From contig JALFLH010000009.1 in assembly GCA_022774865.1 (NCBI GenBank), positions 1 through 47,810 on the forward strand: 47,810 bases of DNA, given 5' to 3'. Below the pieces are notes generated by a model. That model made no database searches. It was not told where the DNA came from and worked only from the letters and a program-made list of their open reading frames with translations. How positions within the stretch are numbered: the first letter of the stretch is position 1; every line of letters begins with the position of its first letter. Source of the stretch: Clostridiales bacterium. GTDB lineage: Bacteria; Bacillota; Clostridia; Oscillospirales; Oscillospiraceae. Shown here in pieces: positions 6,895-15,542 of this stretch. The translations under genes and the position numbers were made by a program.

Positions 6895-6954
6895 AAATTT
6901 AATTTCGGTTACCGCGGTTTTTGAAACCGTTTGCATACAGAGGGGGAAGGCGCT

Positions 6955-7572
6955 ATGGCCGACGAAGAAAAGAAAGAATCAACCGATTGCCCGGAGCCGC
7001 AGGAAAAAACTTCGTGGCAGCAGAATTTCCTGCTGTATTTGCACGATCTGACCCATCTGCTGGCAGTCATCATGCTCTGTTTTATCCTCCTGTTCCGATT
7101 CGTGGTGGTTTCCGGGCCGTCCATGTTTTCCACACTGTGGGATGGGGACTGGCTGCTGGTACTCAGCAGCGTGTTTTATCACAACCCCCAATATGGCGAT
7201 ATCATCATCGCCAGCAAGGATTCCTTCAACGACGGAGAGCCGATTGTCAAGCGCGTGATCGCCACCGAAGGACAGACTGTGGACATTGACTTTGGAAGCG
7301 GTATTGTCTATGTGGACGGTGTGGCGCTGGATGAGGACTACACCAATACAGCCACCTCCAATGCCGAGGGAATGACCTTTCCTCTGGTTGTGGACGATGG
7401 GTGTCTCTTCGTCATGGGCGACAACCGGGCACACTCCAAAGACAGCCGGGACCCCGAAATCGGCCTGATCGACAAACGGGAAGTCCTGGGAAAGGCGATT
7501 TTTCTCATGTTCCCCGGAACCCACGGCGGGGAACTGGAGCGGGATTTTGACAGAATTGGAGCACTGAAATAA
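6955..7572 (+). CDS. lepB: Signal peptidase I
   Basis: A 205-residue type I signal peptidase. It has a charged cytoplasmic N-terminus, one transmembrane segment (about residues 33-52), and then the catalytic serine in SGPSM (Ser56). The catalytic lysine is in EPIVKRVIA (Lys99), and the conserved box GDNRAHSKDSRDPEIG follows. It removes Sec signal peptides on the outer membrane face, so it could process the exported proteins of this window. ATG at 6955 follows AGAGGGGGA; an in-frame TTG at 6931 is less likely. It starts a run of overlapping genes down to the metallophosphoesterase. Confidence 0.95.
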   Translation: MADEEKKESTDCPEPQEKTSWQQNFLLYLHDLTHLLAVIMLCFILLFRFVVVSGPSMFSTLWDGDWLLVLSSVFYHNPQYGDIIIASKDSFNDGEPIVKRVIATEGQTVDIDFGSGIVYVDGVALDEDYTNTATSNAEGMTFPLVVDDGCLFVMGDNRAHSKDSRDPEIGLIDKREVLGKAIFLMFPGTHGGELERDFDRIGALK

Positions 7573-8447
7573 TGGAAGATCAGATGAACATCCAGTGGTA
7601 TCCCGGTCACATGACCAAGACGCGCCGCCAGATCGAAGCAGACTTAAAGCAGGTGGACGCAGTCTGCGAAATCGTAGATGCCCGGATTCCTTTGTCCAGC
7701 CGTAACCCGGATATTGATGCAATCTGCGGCGGAAAGCCCCGGGTCATTGTGCTGAACCGCATCGATCTGGCCGACCCTGCCGCCACCAGACAATGGGCAG
7801 CCTGGTTCCAGATAAAGGGAATGACCGTGGTCTGCACGGATTGCAAGAGCCGCAGGGGCATTTCGGAATTTACCCCCGCTGTCCGCGCAGCCTGCAAAGA
7901 AAAGCTGGAGCGGGACGCGGCACGGGGCATGAACCGGCCGGTACGGCTGATGGTTGTGGGGATTCCCAATGTGGGAAAATCTACGCTGATCAATCAGGTT
8001 TCCGGGCGGAAAGGCGCCAAAGCGGAGAACCGACCCGGTGTCACCCGTGGCAAGCAGTGGGTCACGGTGGATGCCGGTTTGCAGCTTCTGGATACCCCCG
8101 GCATTCTGTGGCCGAAATTTGACGATCCCGCCGTGGGATTGATGTTGGCCTACACTGGCGCGGTAAAAGAAAACGTGGTGGATCTGGAGGAACTGGCCTG
8201 CCGGCTGATGCAGCTTCTCTGGCAGCGCTACCCGCAGGCCATTCAGGAGCGCTACGGAATTGAAGCCCTGCCGGAATCCACGGGATTTCCCGGCTACGAT
8301 CTTCTGACTGAGGCAGGGCGGAAGCGCGGCTTCCTGCTGAGCCGGGGCGAAATCAACACCGAGCGAATGGCACGGGTTCTGCTGGATGAATTCCGCAGCG
8401 GAAAGCTGGGGCGGTTCACACTGGAGCTACCGGAGGGAGAACGATGA
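7572..8447 (+). CDS. rbgA: Ribosome biogenesis GTPase RbgA (YlqF)
   Basis: A 291-residue circularly permuted GTPase needed for late 50S assembly. The start IQWYPGHMTK is typical. The G4-equivalent motif reads VLNRIDL, with Arg where NKxD is usual. The P-loop GIPNVGKSTLIN, then GVTRGKQW and DTPGILWP, come later, which is the permuted order. A C-terminal helical domain follows. Start ATG at 7572 overlaps the lepB stop (TAATG). ATG at 7584 would give the more usual MNIQWYPGHM start and remains possible. Its overlap with rnhB is the common arrangement in Firmicutes. Confidence 0.95.
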   Translation: MEDQMNIQWYPGHMTKTRRQIEADLKQVDAVCEIVDARIPLSSRNPDIDAICGGKPRVIVLNRIDLADPAATRQWAAWFQIKGMTVVCTDCKSRRGISEFTPAVRAACKEKLERDAARGMNRPVRLMVVGIPNVGKSTLINQVSGRKGAKAENRPGVTRGKQWVTVDAGLQLLDTPGILWPKFDDPAVGLMLAYTGAVKENVVDLEELACRLMQLLWQRYPQAIQERYGIEALPESTGFPGYDLLTEAGRKRGFLLSRGEINTERMARVLLDEFRSGKLGRFTLELPEGER

Positions 8448-9058
8448 GCGAAATCACCATGTGGGAAATTGAGGACGAGTGGTTTGACAAGGGCTATACG
8501 GCAATCTGCGGCGTGGATGAGGCGGGCCGCGGCCCGCTTGCCGGACCTGTATGCGCCGCCGCTGTAATTCTGCCCAAACATTTCCATCTGCCCGGTCTGA
8601 ACGACTCCAAAAAGCTCTCCGACAAGAAACGCCGGGAGCTGTTTCCCCTCATTCAGGCGCAGGCTGTCGCCTATGGCATCGGCCTTGCCAGCCATCAGGA
8701 AATCGATGAAATCAATATTCTGCAGGCCACGTTTCTGGCCATGAAGCGGGCATTGGCGCAGCTTGAAGGCAAGGCGGATCTGGCTTTGATTGACGGCAAC
8801 CGGGAAACGGACTTCGGACTTCCGGTACGGACGGTGGTCAGGGGCGACAGTCTGAGCGCCAACATCGCCGCCGCGTCCGTGCTGGCCAAGGTTACCCGGG
8901 ACAACATCATGCTGGAGATGGCTGAAAAGTATCCGGGCTACGGATTTGAGATTCACAAGGGCTACGGCACGAGCGCGCATTATGACGCCCTGAGGCAGCT
9001 TGGCCCCTGCGAGATTCACCGGATGACTTTTTTGAAGAAGTTCTATGGGAACCAGTAA
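8444..9058 (+). CDS. rnhB: Ribonuclease HII
   Basis: A 204-residue RNase HII, which cuts the RNA strand of RNA-DNA hybrids and removes single ribonucleotides from DNA. The DEAGRGPLAGPV motif (residues 25-36) holds the first catalytic Asp-Glu pair, followed by LNDSKKLS, LIDGN and the GDSLSANIAAASVLAKVTRD block with the last acidic residues. HKGYGTSAHYDAL near the end is also conserved. It starts with an ATGA overlap on rbgA and overlaps yraN by 14 bases. Confidence 0.96.
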   Translation: MSEITMWEIEDEWFDKGYTAICGVDEAGRGPLAGPVCAAAVILPKHFHLPGLNDSKKLSDKKRRELFPLIQAQAVAYGIGLASHQEIDEINILQATFLAMKRALAQLEGKADLALIDGNRETDFGLPVRTVVRGDSLSANIAAASVLAKVTRDNIMLEMAEKYPGYGFEIHKGYGTSAHYDALRQLGPCEIHRMTFLKKFYGNQ

Positions 9059-9410
9059 CCTGTCCGGTGCCTGGGGCGAGGCGCTGGCAGCGGAATACCT
9101 GCGCAGAAAGCACTTTGAAATTGTGGCCGCCGGCTACCGGTGCCGGTTCGGTGAAATTGACCTGATCGCCCAGGATCGGAAATATCTGGTTTTTGTGGAG
9201 GTCAAGCTGCGCAAATCCGCCGGGTTTGCCAAAGCGCGGGAGTATGTAGACCAGCATAAACAGGATCGGATTCGCATTACCGCCTCCATGTACCTGAGCC
9301 AGAATCCGACAAAACTCCAGCCGCGGTTTGACGTGATCGAAATATACGCCCCGGATGGCACGGCAACGCGTCATCCCTCGATCAATCATTTGGAGGATGC
9401 ATTCCAATGA
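9045..9410 (+). CDS. yraN: YraN family endonuclease-like protein (UPF0102)
   Basis: A 121-residue protein with the UPF0102 pattern: GAWGEALAAEYL, then RCRFGEIDLIAQD and VFVEVKLRKS. The E..D..(E/Q).K arrangement is that of a restriction-endonuclease-like fold. The exact role is unsettled, but the family is almost always next to rnhB, as here (14-base overlap). It ends in an ATGA overlap with the dipeptidase gene. Confidence 0.9.
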   Translation: MGTSNLSGAWGEALAAEYLRRKHFEIVAAGYRCRFGEIDLIAQDRKYLVFVEVKLRKSAGFAKAREYVDQHKQDRIRITASMYLSQNPTKLQPRFDVIEIYAPDGTATRHPSINHLEDAFQ

Positions 9411-10360
9411 ATTTTCCCGTATTTGATCTGCACTGTGATACTGTTCTGAATATTCTGGGAAGAGATTTGCAGGGCAGCGGCAGTCTGAGAAAAAATGAAG
9501 GTCATATTGATCTGGAACGGGCGAAAACCCTGCCCGGGTATGCCCAGTGCTTCGCCTGCTTTACGTCTCCCTTGCACAAGCTTCCAGCGGGGATGAGTCA
9601 GATTCAGCTCTTTGAGCGGGAACTGGCTGCCATCCAGCGGGAGCTGTACCGCAGCCGGGATCTGATTGCGCAGGCATATACGGCGGAGGATGTCCGCCAG
9701 AATCTGGCCAACGGCATGATGTCCGCCGTGCTGACCATCGAAGGACCCGCCGGGTTTGACTATGATCCGGCGCTTCTGGAGGACCTTTATAAAATCGGAT
9801 TCCGCATTACCACGCTGGGCTGGAATGAGCGGAATCCATTGACCGGGTCCCACATCACCGGCGGCGGGCTGACCGATCTGGGTCGGGCCTATGTGCGGGA
9901 AGCCCAGCGGCTCGGCATGATCGTGGATGTGAGCCACATCAGCGACCAGGCGTTCTGGGATATCATGGAGATGACAAGCGCACCCGTGATTGCCTCCCAT
10001 TCCAACAGCCGCAGCGTCTGGCCTGACAGCCGGAATCTGACCGATGATATGTTCCGGGCAATCTGCGTCACCGGCGGCGTGGCGGGCTATAACCAGTGCG
10101 CGGAGTTTACCGGCGAACAGCCGGATCTGGACACGGTCTGCGACCACATTCTTCACTTTCTGGAGTTGGATCCTGACGGACTCCACATTGCCCTCGGCGG
10201 CGATCTGGACGGAATTGACGAGATGCCTGCAGGCTTCACCGGGGTGCAGGACTACCCGAAGCTGGCGCAGAAACTGCTGGAACGGGGGTTGGACGCGCAG
10301 ACGGTCCGACAGATTTTCTGGGACAACGCACTGGGAGTGATGGACAGGTGCTGTATGTAA
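9407..10360 (+). CDS. Membrane dipeptidase family (peptidase M19)
   Basis: A 317-residue zinc-dependent dipeptidase of the renal dipeptidase family. Metal and catalytic motifs are visible in order: DLHCDT (residues 7-12), TIEGP near 110, the NPLTGSH region, VDVSHIS near 175, SHSNSR near 198 and GGDLDGID near 265. No signal peptide is seen, so this is the cytoplasmic type typical of Firmicutes. It probably cleaves dipeptides, including those with D-residues at the C-terminal side. It is coupled by a 4-base overlap to yraN and overlaps the following threonine-synthase-like gene by 13 bases. Confidence 0.92.
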   Translation: MNFPVFDLHCDTVLNILGRDLQGSGSLRKNEGHIDLERAKTLPGYAQCFACFTSPLHKLPAGMSQIQLFERELAAIQRELYRSRDLIAQAYTAEDVRQNLANGMMSAVLTIEGPAGFDYDPALLEDLYKIGFRITTLGWNERNPLTGSHITGGGLTDLGRAYVREAQRLGMIVDVSHISDQAFWDIMEMTSAPVIASHSNSRSVWPDSRNLTDDMFRAICVTGGVAGYNQCAEFTGEQPDLDTVCDHILHFLELDPDGLHIALGGDLDGIDEMPAGFTGVQDYPKLAQKLLERGLDAQTVRQIFWDNALGVMDRCCM

Positions 10361-11394
10361 CGACCCGGGTGGAGGACGACGCTTTCACCGCCAACCGGGC
10401 GCTTTCCGAAAACCGGGGCCCCGGAGGCGGTTTTTTCGTCCCGATGCAGATGCCGTCCTTGTCCCCATCCGATCTGAGCGCCATGGCGGAGAAACCATTT
10501 GCCCGGAATATGGCGGACGTGATCAATCAGCTTTTCAACACCCAGCTCGATCCATGGGCGCTGGAATTCGGCATCGGACGCCGCCCGGTAAAGACGGTGA
10601 ATCTCGGCAGCCGCACAACGGTTGTCCAGACCTGGCACAATCCCGCCTGGCGGTTTGAGCGGTTGGCTATGGGCGTGGAGAAGGCCATCCGCCAGTCGGA
10701 TCAGGTCAGCGACCCGCCGGCGGACTGGCTGGTCATCGCCGCCCGGATTGGGGTGTTGTTCGGTGTATTCGGCGAGCTGCTGCACGCGGGAGCGGTCAGC
10801 GCAGATACGCCTGTAGACGTGGCAGTTCCCATGGGTAATTTCTCGGCGCCCATGGCGCTCTGGTATGCCCGGCAATGGGGTCTGCCCATTGGCACCATTG
10901 TGGTCTGCTGCAACGAAAACGGGGCAGTCTGGAACCTTCTGCACAAGGGGGAGATCCGAACCGACGCGGTGGCTACCCATACGGGAACGCCTGCCTGCGA
11001 CTATACGGTTCCCCCGGATTTGGAGCGGCTGATTTTTGCCGCGCTGGGAAGGGAGGAGACGCAGCATTACTGTCAGGTCTGCCGGCGGGGCGGCACCTAT
11101 TATCTGGAAGCTGCCCAGCTTCGCAAGCTTCAAAACGGCATATGGGTCACGGTCGTGGGCAGGCAGCGCATGGAATCCGCCGTCTCCGGCCTGTATGCCA
11201 CGGACGGGTATATCCCAGACCCCTATACCGCGCTGGCCTTCAGCGGGCTTTGCGATTTTCGCGCCGCGACCGGCAGCGGCCGGAACGCATTGTTAATCAG
11301 TGATGAAAGCCCCGCTTTTTCCTTCGGCATGATTGCCGGTTGTATGGGGATGAGCCAGTCAGAGTTGAAAGATCTGCTCAACAAACAAATCTGA
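10348..11394 (+). CDS. Threonine-synthase-like protein lacking the PLP lysine
   Basis: A 348-residue protein starting at GTG 10348. It has the threonine synthase outline. The N-terminal YVTTR...FFVP...SLS region is similar to ThrC. HNPAWRFER (97-105) aligns with the PLP site HGPT..FKD. VPMGNF (160-165), NENGAVWNLLHKGE and PPDLERLIF correspond to VPTGNFG, NxN..L...G.Y and PSNFERL. The Schiff-base lysine is replaced by Glu104, and the loop with the SGDTG phosphate motif is not recognisable. It is over 100 residues shorter than usual ThrC (about 490). Synthase activity is therefore unlikely. The gene is intact, has strong codon continuity with its neighbours and overlaps the dipeptidase gene, so a non-catalytic or altered role is likely. 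Confidence 0.75.
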   Translation: MLYVTTRVEDDAFTANRALSENRGPGGGFFVPMQMPSLSPSDLSAMAEKPFARNMADVINQLFNTQLDPWALEFGIGRRPVKTVNLGSRTTVVQTWHNPAWRFERLAMGVEKAIRQSDQVSDPPADWLVIAARIGVLFGVFGELLHAGAVSADTPVDVAVPMGNFSAPMALWYARQWGLPIGTIVVCCNENGAVWNLLHKGEIRTDAVATHTGTPACDYTVPPDLERLIFAALGREETQHYCQVCRRGGTYYLEAAQLRKLQNGIWVTVVGRQRMESAVSGLYATDGYIPDPYTALAFSGLCDFRAATGSGRNALLISDESPAFSFGMIAGCMGMSQSELKDLLNKQI

Positions 11395-11405
11395 GGAGGA
11401 AACGA

Positions 11406-12095
11406 ATGGCGCTGTACGCAATTGGCGATCTCCATCTCTGTCTGGGCGCGCCAAAGCCGATGGATGTATTCGGCGGAGCCTGGACGGGCTATATGGACAA
11501 GCTAAAAGAGGGGCTGTCCGTCATCAGTCCGACAGACACCACGGTGCTGCTGGGTGACCTGAGCTGGGCGTTGGATTTATCTTCGGCGCAGGCGGATTTT
11601 GCATGGATCAATGAAATCCCGGGTCGGAAGATTATTCTGAAAGGTAATCACGACTACTGGTGGAGCACTGCCGCGAAATTCCACCGCTTCTGCGAAGAAA
11701 AGGGATTTACCGATCTGAATATTCTCAATAATAACTGCTATGTTTATGATGACTGGGCAATCTGCGGTACCCGGGGATGGTTTTTCGAAGAGGAGCGGAG
11801 CGGAGCCCATGACGAAAAGGTTTTCCGCCGGGAGCTGATGCGGCTGGAAGCCTCACTGAAGGCGGCAGGGGAGCGACGCAGGCTTGTGTTTCTCCATTAT
11901 CCACCCCGGTACAAAGGCTACGAATGTCTGGAGATTCTGGATCTGCTGCACCGCTACGATGTGCGCCGGTGTTTTTACGGCCATCTGCACGGCGGAAGCC
12001 ACAAACTGGCCATGGAAGGGCAGTGGGACGGCATTGAATTCCGCCTTGTTTCGGCGGATTACCTGAATTTTAAGCCCTTCACCGTAATTTCATAA
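11406..12095 (+). CDS. Calcineurin-like metallophosphoesterase
   Basis: A 229-residue protein with all five blocks of the family: GDLHL (near residue 8), GDLSW (near 52), GNHDYWW (near 80), FLHYPP (near 163) and GHLHGG (near 193). It is a two-metal phosphoesterase of the YmdB/YfcE-unrelated single-domain type; the substrate cannot be predicted. ATG at 11406 follows GAGGAGGAAACGA, 9 bases after the previous stop. It is the last gene of the lepB operon, since tig has its own promoter. Confidence 0.9.
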   Translation: MALYAIGDLHLCLGAPKPMDVFGGAWTGYMDKLKEGLSVISPTDTTVLLGDLSWALDLSSAQADFAWINEIPGRKIILKGNHDYWWSTAAKFHRFCEEKGFTDLNILNNNCYVYDDWAICGTRGWFFEEERSGAHDEKVFRRELMRLEASLKAAGERRRLVFLHYPPRYKGYECLEILDLLHRYDVRRCFYGHLHGGSHKLAMEGQWDGIEFRLVSADYLNFKPFTVIS

Positions 12096-12114
12096 AGAAT
12101 TTTCGAAAAAAGAG

Positions 12115-12143
12115 TGGACAACCGGCGGTTTCTTTGATAGAAT
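12115..12143 (+). promoter_or_regulatory. Promoter of tig
   Basis: -35 TGGACA (12115-12120), a 17-base spacer and -10 TAGAAT (12138-12143). The leader has a small GGCTC/GAGCC hairpin before the AGGAGG site. Confidence 0.65.
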
Positions 12144-12211
12144 GTTACGGTTGCATTAGATAGATTATACGGGCTCCCATGTTTGAGCCTACATTAGGAG
12201 GATGAATAACC

Positions 12212-13513
12212 ATGAATGTGAAGAGCATTGAAAAAAAAGGCAATGAAGCGACCATCGTTGTCGAGATCGATAAGGAACTGATGGAGTCCGGCGTGAACAA
12301 GGCGTATTTGAAGGCACGCAAGAACATCATGATCCCCGGCTTCCGCAAGGGCAAGGCGCCCCGGAAGATGATCGAGGCCATGTACGGCGCCCATGTTTTT
12401 TATGAAGACGGTCTGGAAGAGATCTTCCCCGAGGTCTATCAGCACGCGGTTGCCGAGCAGGACATCAAGGCCATCGGCCGTCCCAGCCTGACCGATATGC
12501 AGATCGCCGATGACAATACCGTTACCCTGACCCTGACCACCGAAACCTATCCCGAGGTCACGCTGGGTCAGTACAAGGGACTGGAAGTCCCAAAGGCTGA
12601 GGCCACCGTTTCCGATGCGCAGGTTGAGGCCGAGCTGAACCGGATGGCGCAGAATGTTGCCTCCACCGAGGTGCTGGAGAAGGCCGCCGAAATGGGCGAC
12701 ACCGCCAACATCGACTTCGAGGGCTTTGATCATGGCGTTCCCTTCGAGGGCGGCAAGGGCGAGAATTTCGACCTGAAGCTGGGCAGTGGTTCCTTCGTTC
12801 CCGGGTTTGAAGAGCAGGTCGTGGGTATGTCCGCCGGTGAGGAGAAGGATATCGATATCACCTTCCCCGAAGACTACCACAAGGATCTGGCCGGCAAGAG
12901 CGTGGTGTTCCATGTCAAGCTGAACAAGGTCACCGTGACCAATGTTCCCGCGCTGGACGACGAGTTTGCCAAGGACGTGTCCGAGTTTGAGACGCTGGAC
13001 GAGCTGAAGGCTGACATCCGTGCCAAGGCGCTGGAGCAGGCTGAGAAGAATATCCAGACCGCTTTTGAAAATGCCGCCGTTGAGAAGGCTGCCGAGAATA
13101 CGACCGTAGATATGCCCAAGGCCCTGGTGGAGTCCGAGCTGGATGTCCAGATGGAGCGCTTCGGCTATCAGCTCCAGATGAGCGGCTACTCCATGGAACA
13201 GTATGCCAAAATGATGGGCGGCGATGTGAACACCATGCGCAACGCTTTCCGTCCCGCTGCCGAGAAGCAGGCGAAAATCAACGTGACCCTGACCAAGATC
13301 ATTGAGACCGAGGGCATCACCGCCTCCGAGGACGAGATCAACGAGGAGATCGCCTCTCTGGCCAAGCAGTACGAGATGGAGCCTGAGAAGGTGAAAACGC
13401 TTGTCCCCGCCGAGGAACTGAAGGCTTCCATTGAAAATCGCAAGGCGGTCAAGGTCATTGTGGACTCCGCTGTTGCCGTTGCTCCCAAGGCTGAAGAGGA
13501 GACTGAGGCGTAA
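12212..13513 (+). CDS. tig: Trigger factor
   Basis: A 433-residue ribosome-associated chaperone and peptidyl-prolyl isomerase. The ribosome-binding domain carries PGFRKGKAPRKMIE, a variant of the GFRxGKxP signature. The FKBP-like domain runs from about residue 150 (GDTANIDFEGF...FVPGFEEQVVGMSAGEEKDI). A long helical C-terminal domain follows (about 250-420) with an acidic, Ala-rich tail. The length matches the family (about 430). The ribosome site AGGAGG is strong. It is followed by clpP and clpX, the common tig-clpP-clpX order. Confidence 0.97.
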   Translation: MNVKSIEKKGNEATIVVEIDKELMESGVNKAYLKARKNIMIPGFRKGKAPRKMIEAMYGAHVFYEDGLEEIFPEVYQHAVAEQDIKAIGRPSLTDMQIADDNTVTLTLTTETYPEVTLGQYKGLEVPKAEATVSDAQVEAELNRMAQNVASTEVLEKAAEMGDTANIDFEGFDHGVPFEGGKGENFDLKLGSGSFVPGFEEQVVGMSAGEEKDIDITFPEDYHKDLAGKSVVFHVKLNKVTVTNVPALDDEFAKDVSEFETLDELKADIRAKALEQAEKNIQTAFENAAVEKAAENTTVDMPKALVESELDVQMERFGYQLQMSGYSMEQYAKMMGGDVNTMRNAFRPAAEKQAKINVTLTKIIETEGITASEDEINEEIASLAKQYEMEPEKVKTLVPAEELKASIENRKAVKVIVDSAVAVAPKAEEETEA

Positions 13514-13612
13514 GATATCCACCCGTTCACCAGCTAATCATCCACGCACGGCGAGGAATAACCTTCCTCTGAAATGGTTAGAATGTTTCAAACCCTGAAA
13601 GGAGACATTACC

Positions 13613-14194
13613 ATGAGTTTAGTACCCTATGTTGTTGAGCAGACCAGCCGCGGCGAACGCAGCTATGATATTTTTTCCCGTCTGCTGAATGACCGCATTA
13701 TTTTCCTGTCTGAGGAAGTCAACGACACCACCGCTTCCCTTGTGGTTGCCCAGCTCCTGTATCTGGAGGCGCAGGACCCGGATAAGGATATTCAGTTTTA
13801 CATCAATAGCCCCGGCGGTTCCGTCACGGCAGGCATGGCCATTTATGACACCATGCAGTATATCAAGTGCGATGTGGCCACCATCTGCGTGGGCATGGCC
13901 GCGTCCATGGGTGCTTTCCTGCTGAGCGCAGGCGCCAAGGGCAAGCGGATGGCGCTGCCAAATTCCGAGATCATGATTCATCAGCCCTCCGCCGGTACGC
14001 AGGGTCAGATTACGGATATGGCAATCCACATGAAACGCCTGCAGACCATCAAGGAGCGGATGAACCGGATTCTGGCGGATAACTGCGGTCAGAGTGTGGA
14101 AACCGTTTCCGCTGCCTGCGAGCGTGACAACTTCATGACGGCGGAGGAGGCCAAGGCCTTCGGCCTGATTGACCGGGTGCTGGATCATCATTAA
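13613..14194 (+). CDS. clpP: ATP-dependent Clp protease proteolytic subunit
   Basis: A 193-residue serine protease subunit. The triad is visible: Ser98 in GMAASMGAF, His123 in MIHQPSAG and Asp in FGLIDRVLD (about 172). These positions are nearly those of E. coli ClpP without its propeptide. It forms the 14-mer chamber and works with ClpX, which follows 23 bases downstream. ATG at 13613 follows AAAGGAGACATTACC; an upstream in-frame GTG-type start near 13574 is not needed. Confidence 0.97.
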   Translation: MSLVPYVVEQTSRGERSYDIFSRLLNDRIIFLSEEVNDTTASLVVAQLLYLEAQDPDKDIQFYINSPGGSVTAGMAIYDTMQYIKCDVATICVGMAASMGAFLLSAGAKGKRMALPNSEIMIHQPSAGTQGQITDMAIHMKRLQTIKERMNRILADNCGQSVETVSAACERDNFMTAEEAKAFGLIDRVLDHH

Positions 14195-14217
14195 TTTTAG
14201 AAAGGCGAACTGCGTTC

Positions 14218-15480
14218 ATGGCAAAAAACAATGAGCAGCCGATCCGCTGCAGCTTCTGCGGTAAGCGGGAGTCTCAGGCATCCCGGTTGATTGCCGGACC
14301 TGGCGTATACATCTGCAGCGATTGCGTAAAAGCCTGCAATGAACTGCTGCGTGATGAAATTCAGTATGATGCGCGTGGGAATCTCCGTGCCCCGGAGACG
14401 CTCCCCACCCCCGTTGAAATCAAAACCTTTATGGATCAATACATCGTTGGCCAGGAGGACGCAAAGATCGCGCTGTCCGTGGCGGTGTATAACCACTATA
14501 AACGCATCTATTTTGGTACGGATTCCGATGTGGAGCTGCAGAAGAGCAACATCCTTCTGATTGGCCCCACCGGCTGCGGCAAAACACTTTTCGCCCAGAC
14601 GCTGGCGAAAATTTTGAACGTTCCGTTTGCAATTGCCGATGCGACGACGCTGACCGAGGCCGGCTATGTGGGCGACGATGTGGAAAACATCCTGCTCCGT
14701 CTGCTTCAGGCCGCGGATTTTGATGTCTCACTGGCCGAACGCGGCATCATTTACATTGACGAGATGGACAAAATCGCCCGCAAGAGCGAAAATACCTCCA
14801 TCACCAGGGACGTTTCCGGCGAGGGCGTGCAGCAGGCGCTGCTGAAGATTCTGGAAGGCACTGTAGCCAATGTGCCGCCCCAGGGCGGCCGAAAGCACCC
14901 CCAGCAGGAGATGATTCAGGTGGACACCACCAATATCCTGTTCATCTGCGGCGGCGCCTTTGACGGACTGGATAAAATCATCGAAAGCCGTACGGATAAA
15001 TCCGCCATCGGATTTGACGCGCCGGTGGAAAGCCGGAAAAAGAGGAATGTGGGCAAGCTGCTGGCGCAGGTCGAGCCCCATGATCTGCTGAAATTCGGCA
15101 TTATTCCCGAACTGGTAGGTCGGATGCCTGTGATTACCTGCCTGCAGAGTCTGGATAAGGATGATCTGATCCGGATTCTGGTGGAACCGAAAAACGCGCT
15201 GACCAGGCAATACAAAAAGCTGCTGGGTCTGGACAATGTGGAGTTGGAAATCAATCCGGCTGCGCTGGAAATGATCGCCCAGAAGGCCGTTGACCGCCAG
15301 ATCGGTGCCAGAGGTTTACGGGCAATCATGGAGTCCATCATGACAAAAATCATGTACCGTATTCCTTCCGACCTGACCATCCGTAAGGTGGTCATTACCC
15401 CGGAATGCGTGCAGAGCGGAGACCCCGAAATTATCCGCGATGCTGCCCATCCCAGAGAGAAACTGGGAACCAAACGATAA
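14218..15480 (+). CDS. clpX: Clp protease ATP-binding subunit ClpX
   Basis: A 420-residue AAA+ unfoldase. The N-terminal zinc-binding domain has CSFCGKRE...CSDCVKAC. The Walker A motif GPTGCGKT is at 116-123, Walker B is [10 protein letters not shown], and the ClpP-contacting loop is present in the [13 protein letters not shown] region. The sensor-2 area has [14 protein letters not shown]. It delivers tagged substrates to ClpP. It is followed by a strong terminator, so clpP-clpX and lon are at least partly separate units. Confidence 0.97.
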   Translation: MAKNNEQPIRCSFCGKRESQASRLIAGPGVYICSDCVKACNELLRDEIQYDARGNLRAPETLPTPVEIKTFMDQYIVGQEDAKIALSVAVYNHYKRIYFGTDSDVELQKSNILLIGPTGCGKTLFAQTLAKILNVPFAIADATTLTEAGYVGDDVENILLRLLQAADFDVSLAERGIIYIDEMDKIARKSENTSITRDVSGEGVQQALLKILEGTVANVPPQGGRKHPQQEMIQVDTTNILFICGGAFDGLDKIIESRTDKSAIGFDAPVESRKKRNVGKLLAQVEPHDLLKFGIIPELVGRMPVITCLQSLDKDDLIRILVEPKNALTRQYKKLLGLDNVELEINPAALEMIAQKAVDRQIGARGLRAIMESIMTKIMYRIPSDLTIRKVVITPECVQSGDPEIIRDAAHPREKLGTKR

Positions 15481-15490
15481 CCATGGTAAA

Positions 15491-15516
15491 GGGGGTAGAG
15501 CGCTACCCCCTTTTTT
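15491..15516 (+). terminator. Terminator between clpX and lon
   Basis: GGGGGTAG-AGCG-CTACCCCC stem with six U after it. It lies only 27 bases before the lon start codon, and the lon ribosome site (AAGGAGG) follows 12 bases after the U run. No separate lon promoter was found between them. Confidence 0.9.
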
Positions 15517-15542
15517 CCGTTTTTTCAAGGAGGGACGAACCC

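Noticed and set aside
12194..13522. A 442-codon open frame on the minus strand opposite tig
   Set aside because: Leu/Gly/His-rich shadow of a GC-biased gene; trigger factor on the plus strand is certain.
15405..15542. 46-codon N-terminal extension of lon
   Set aside because: It overlaps the clpX end and the terminator. The TTG at 15543 has the ribosome site and gives standard Lon numbering.
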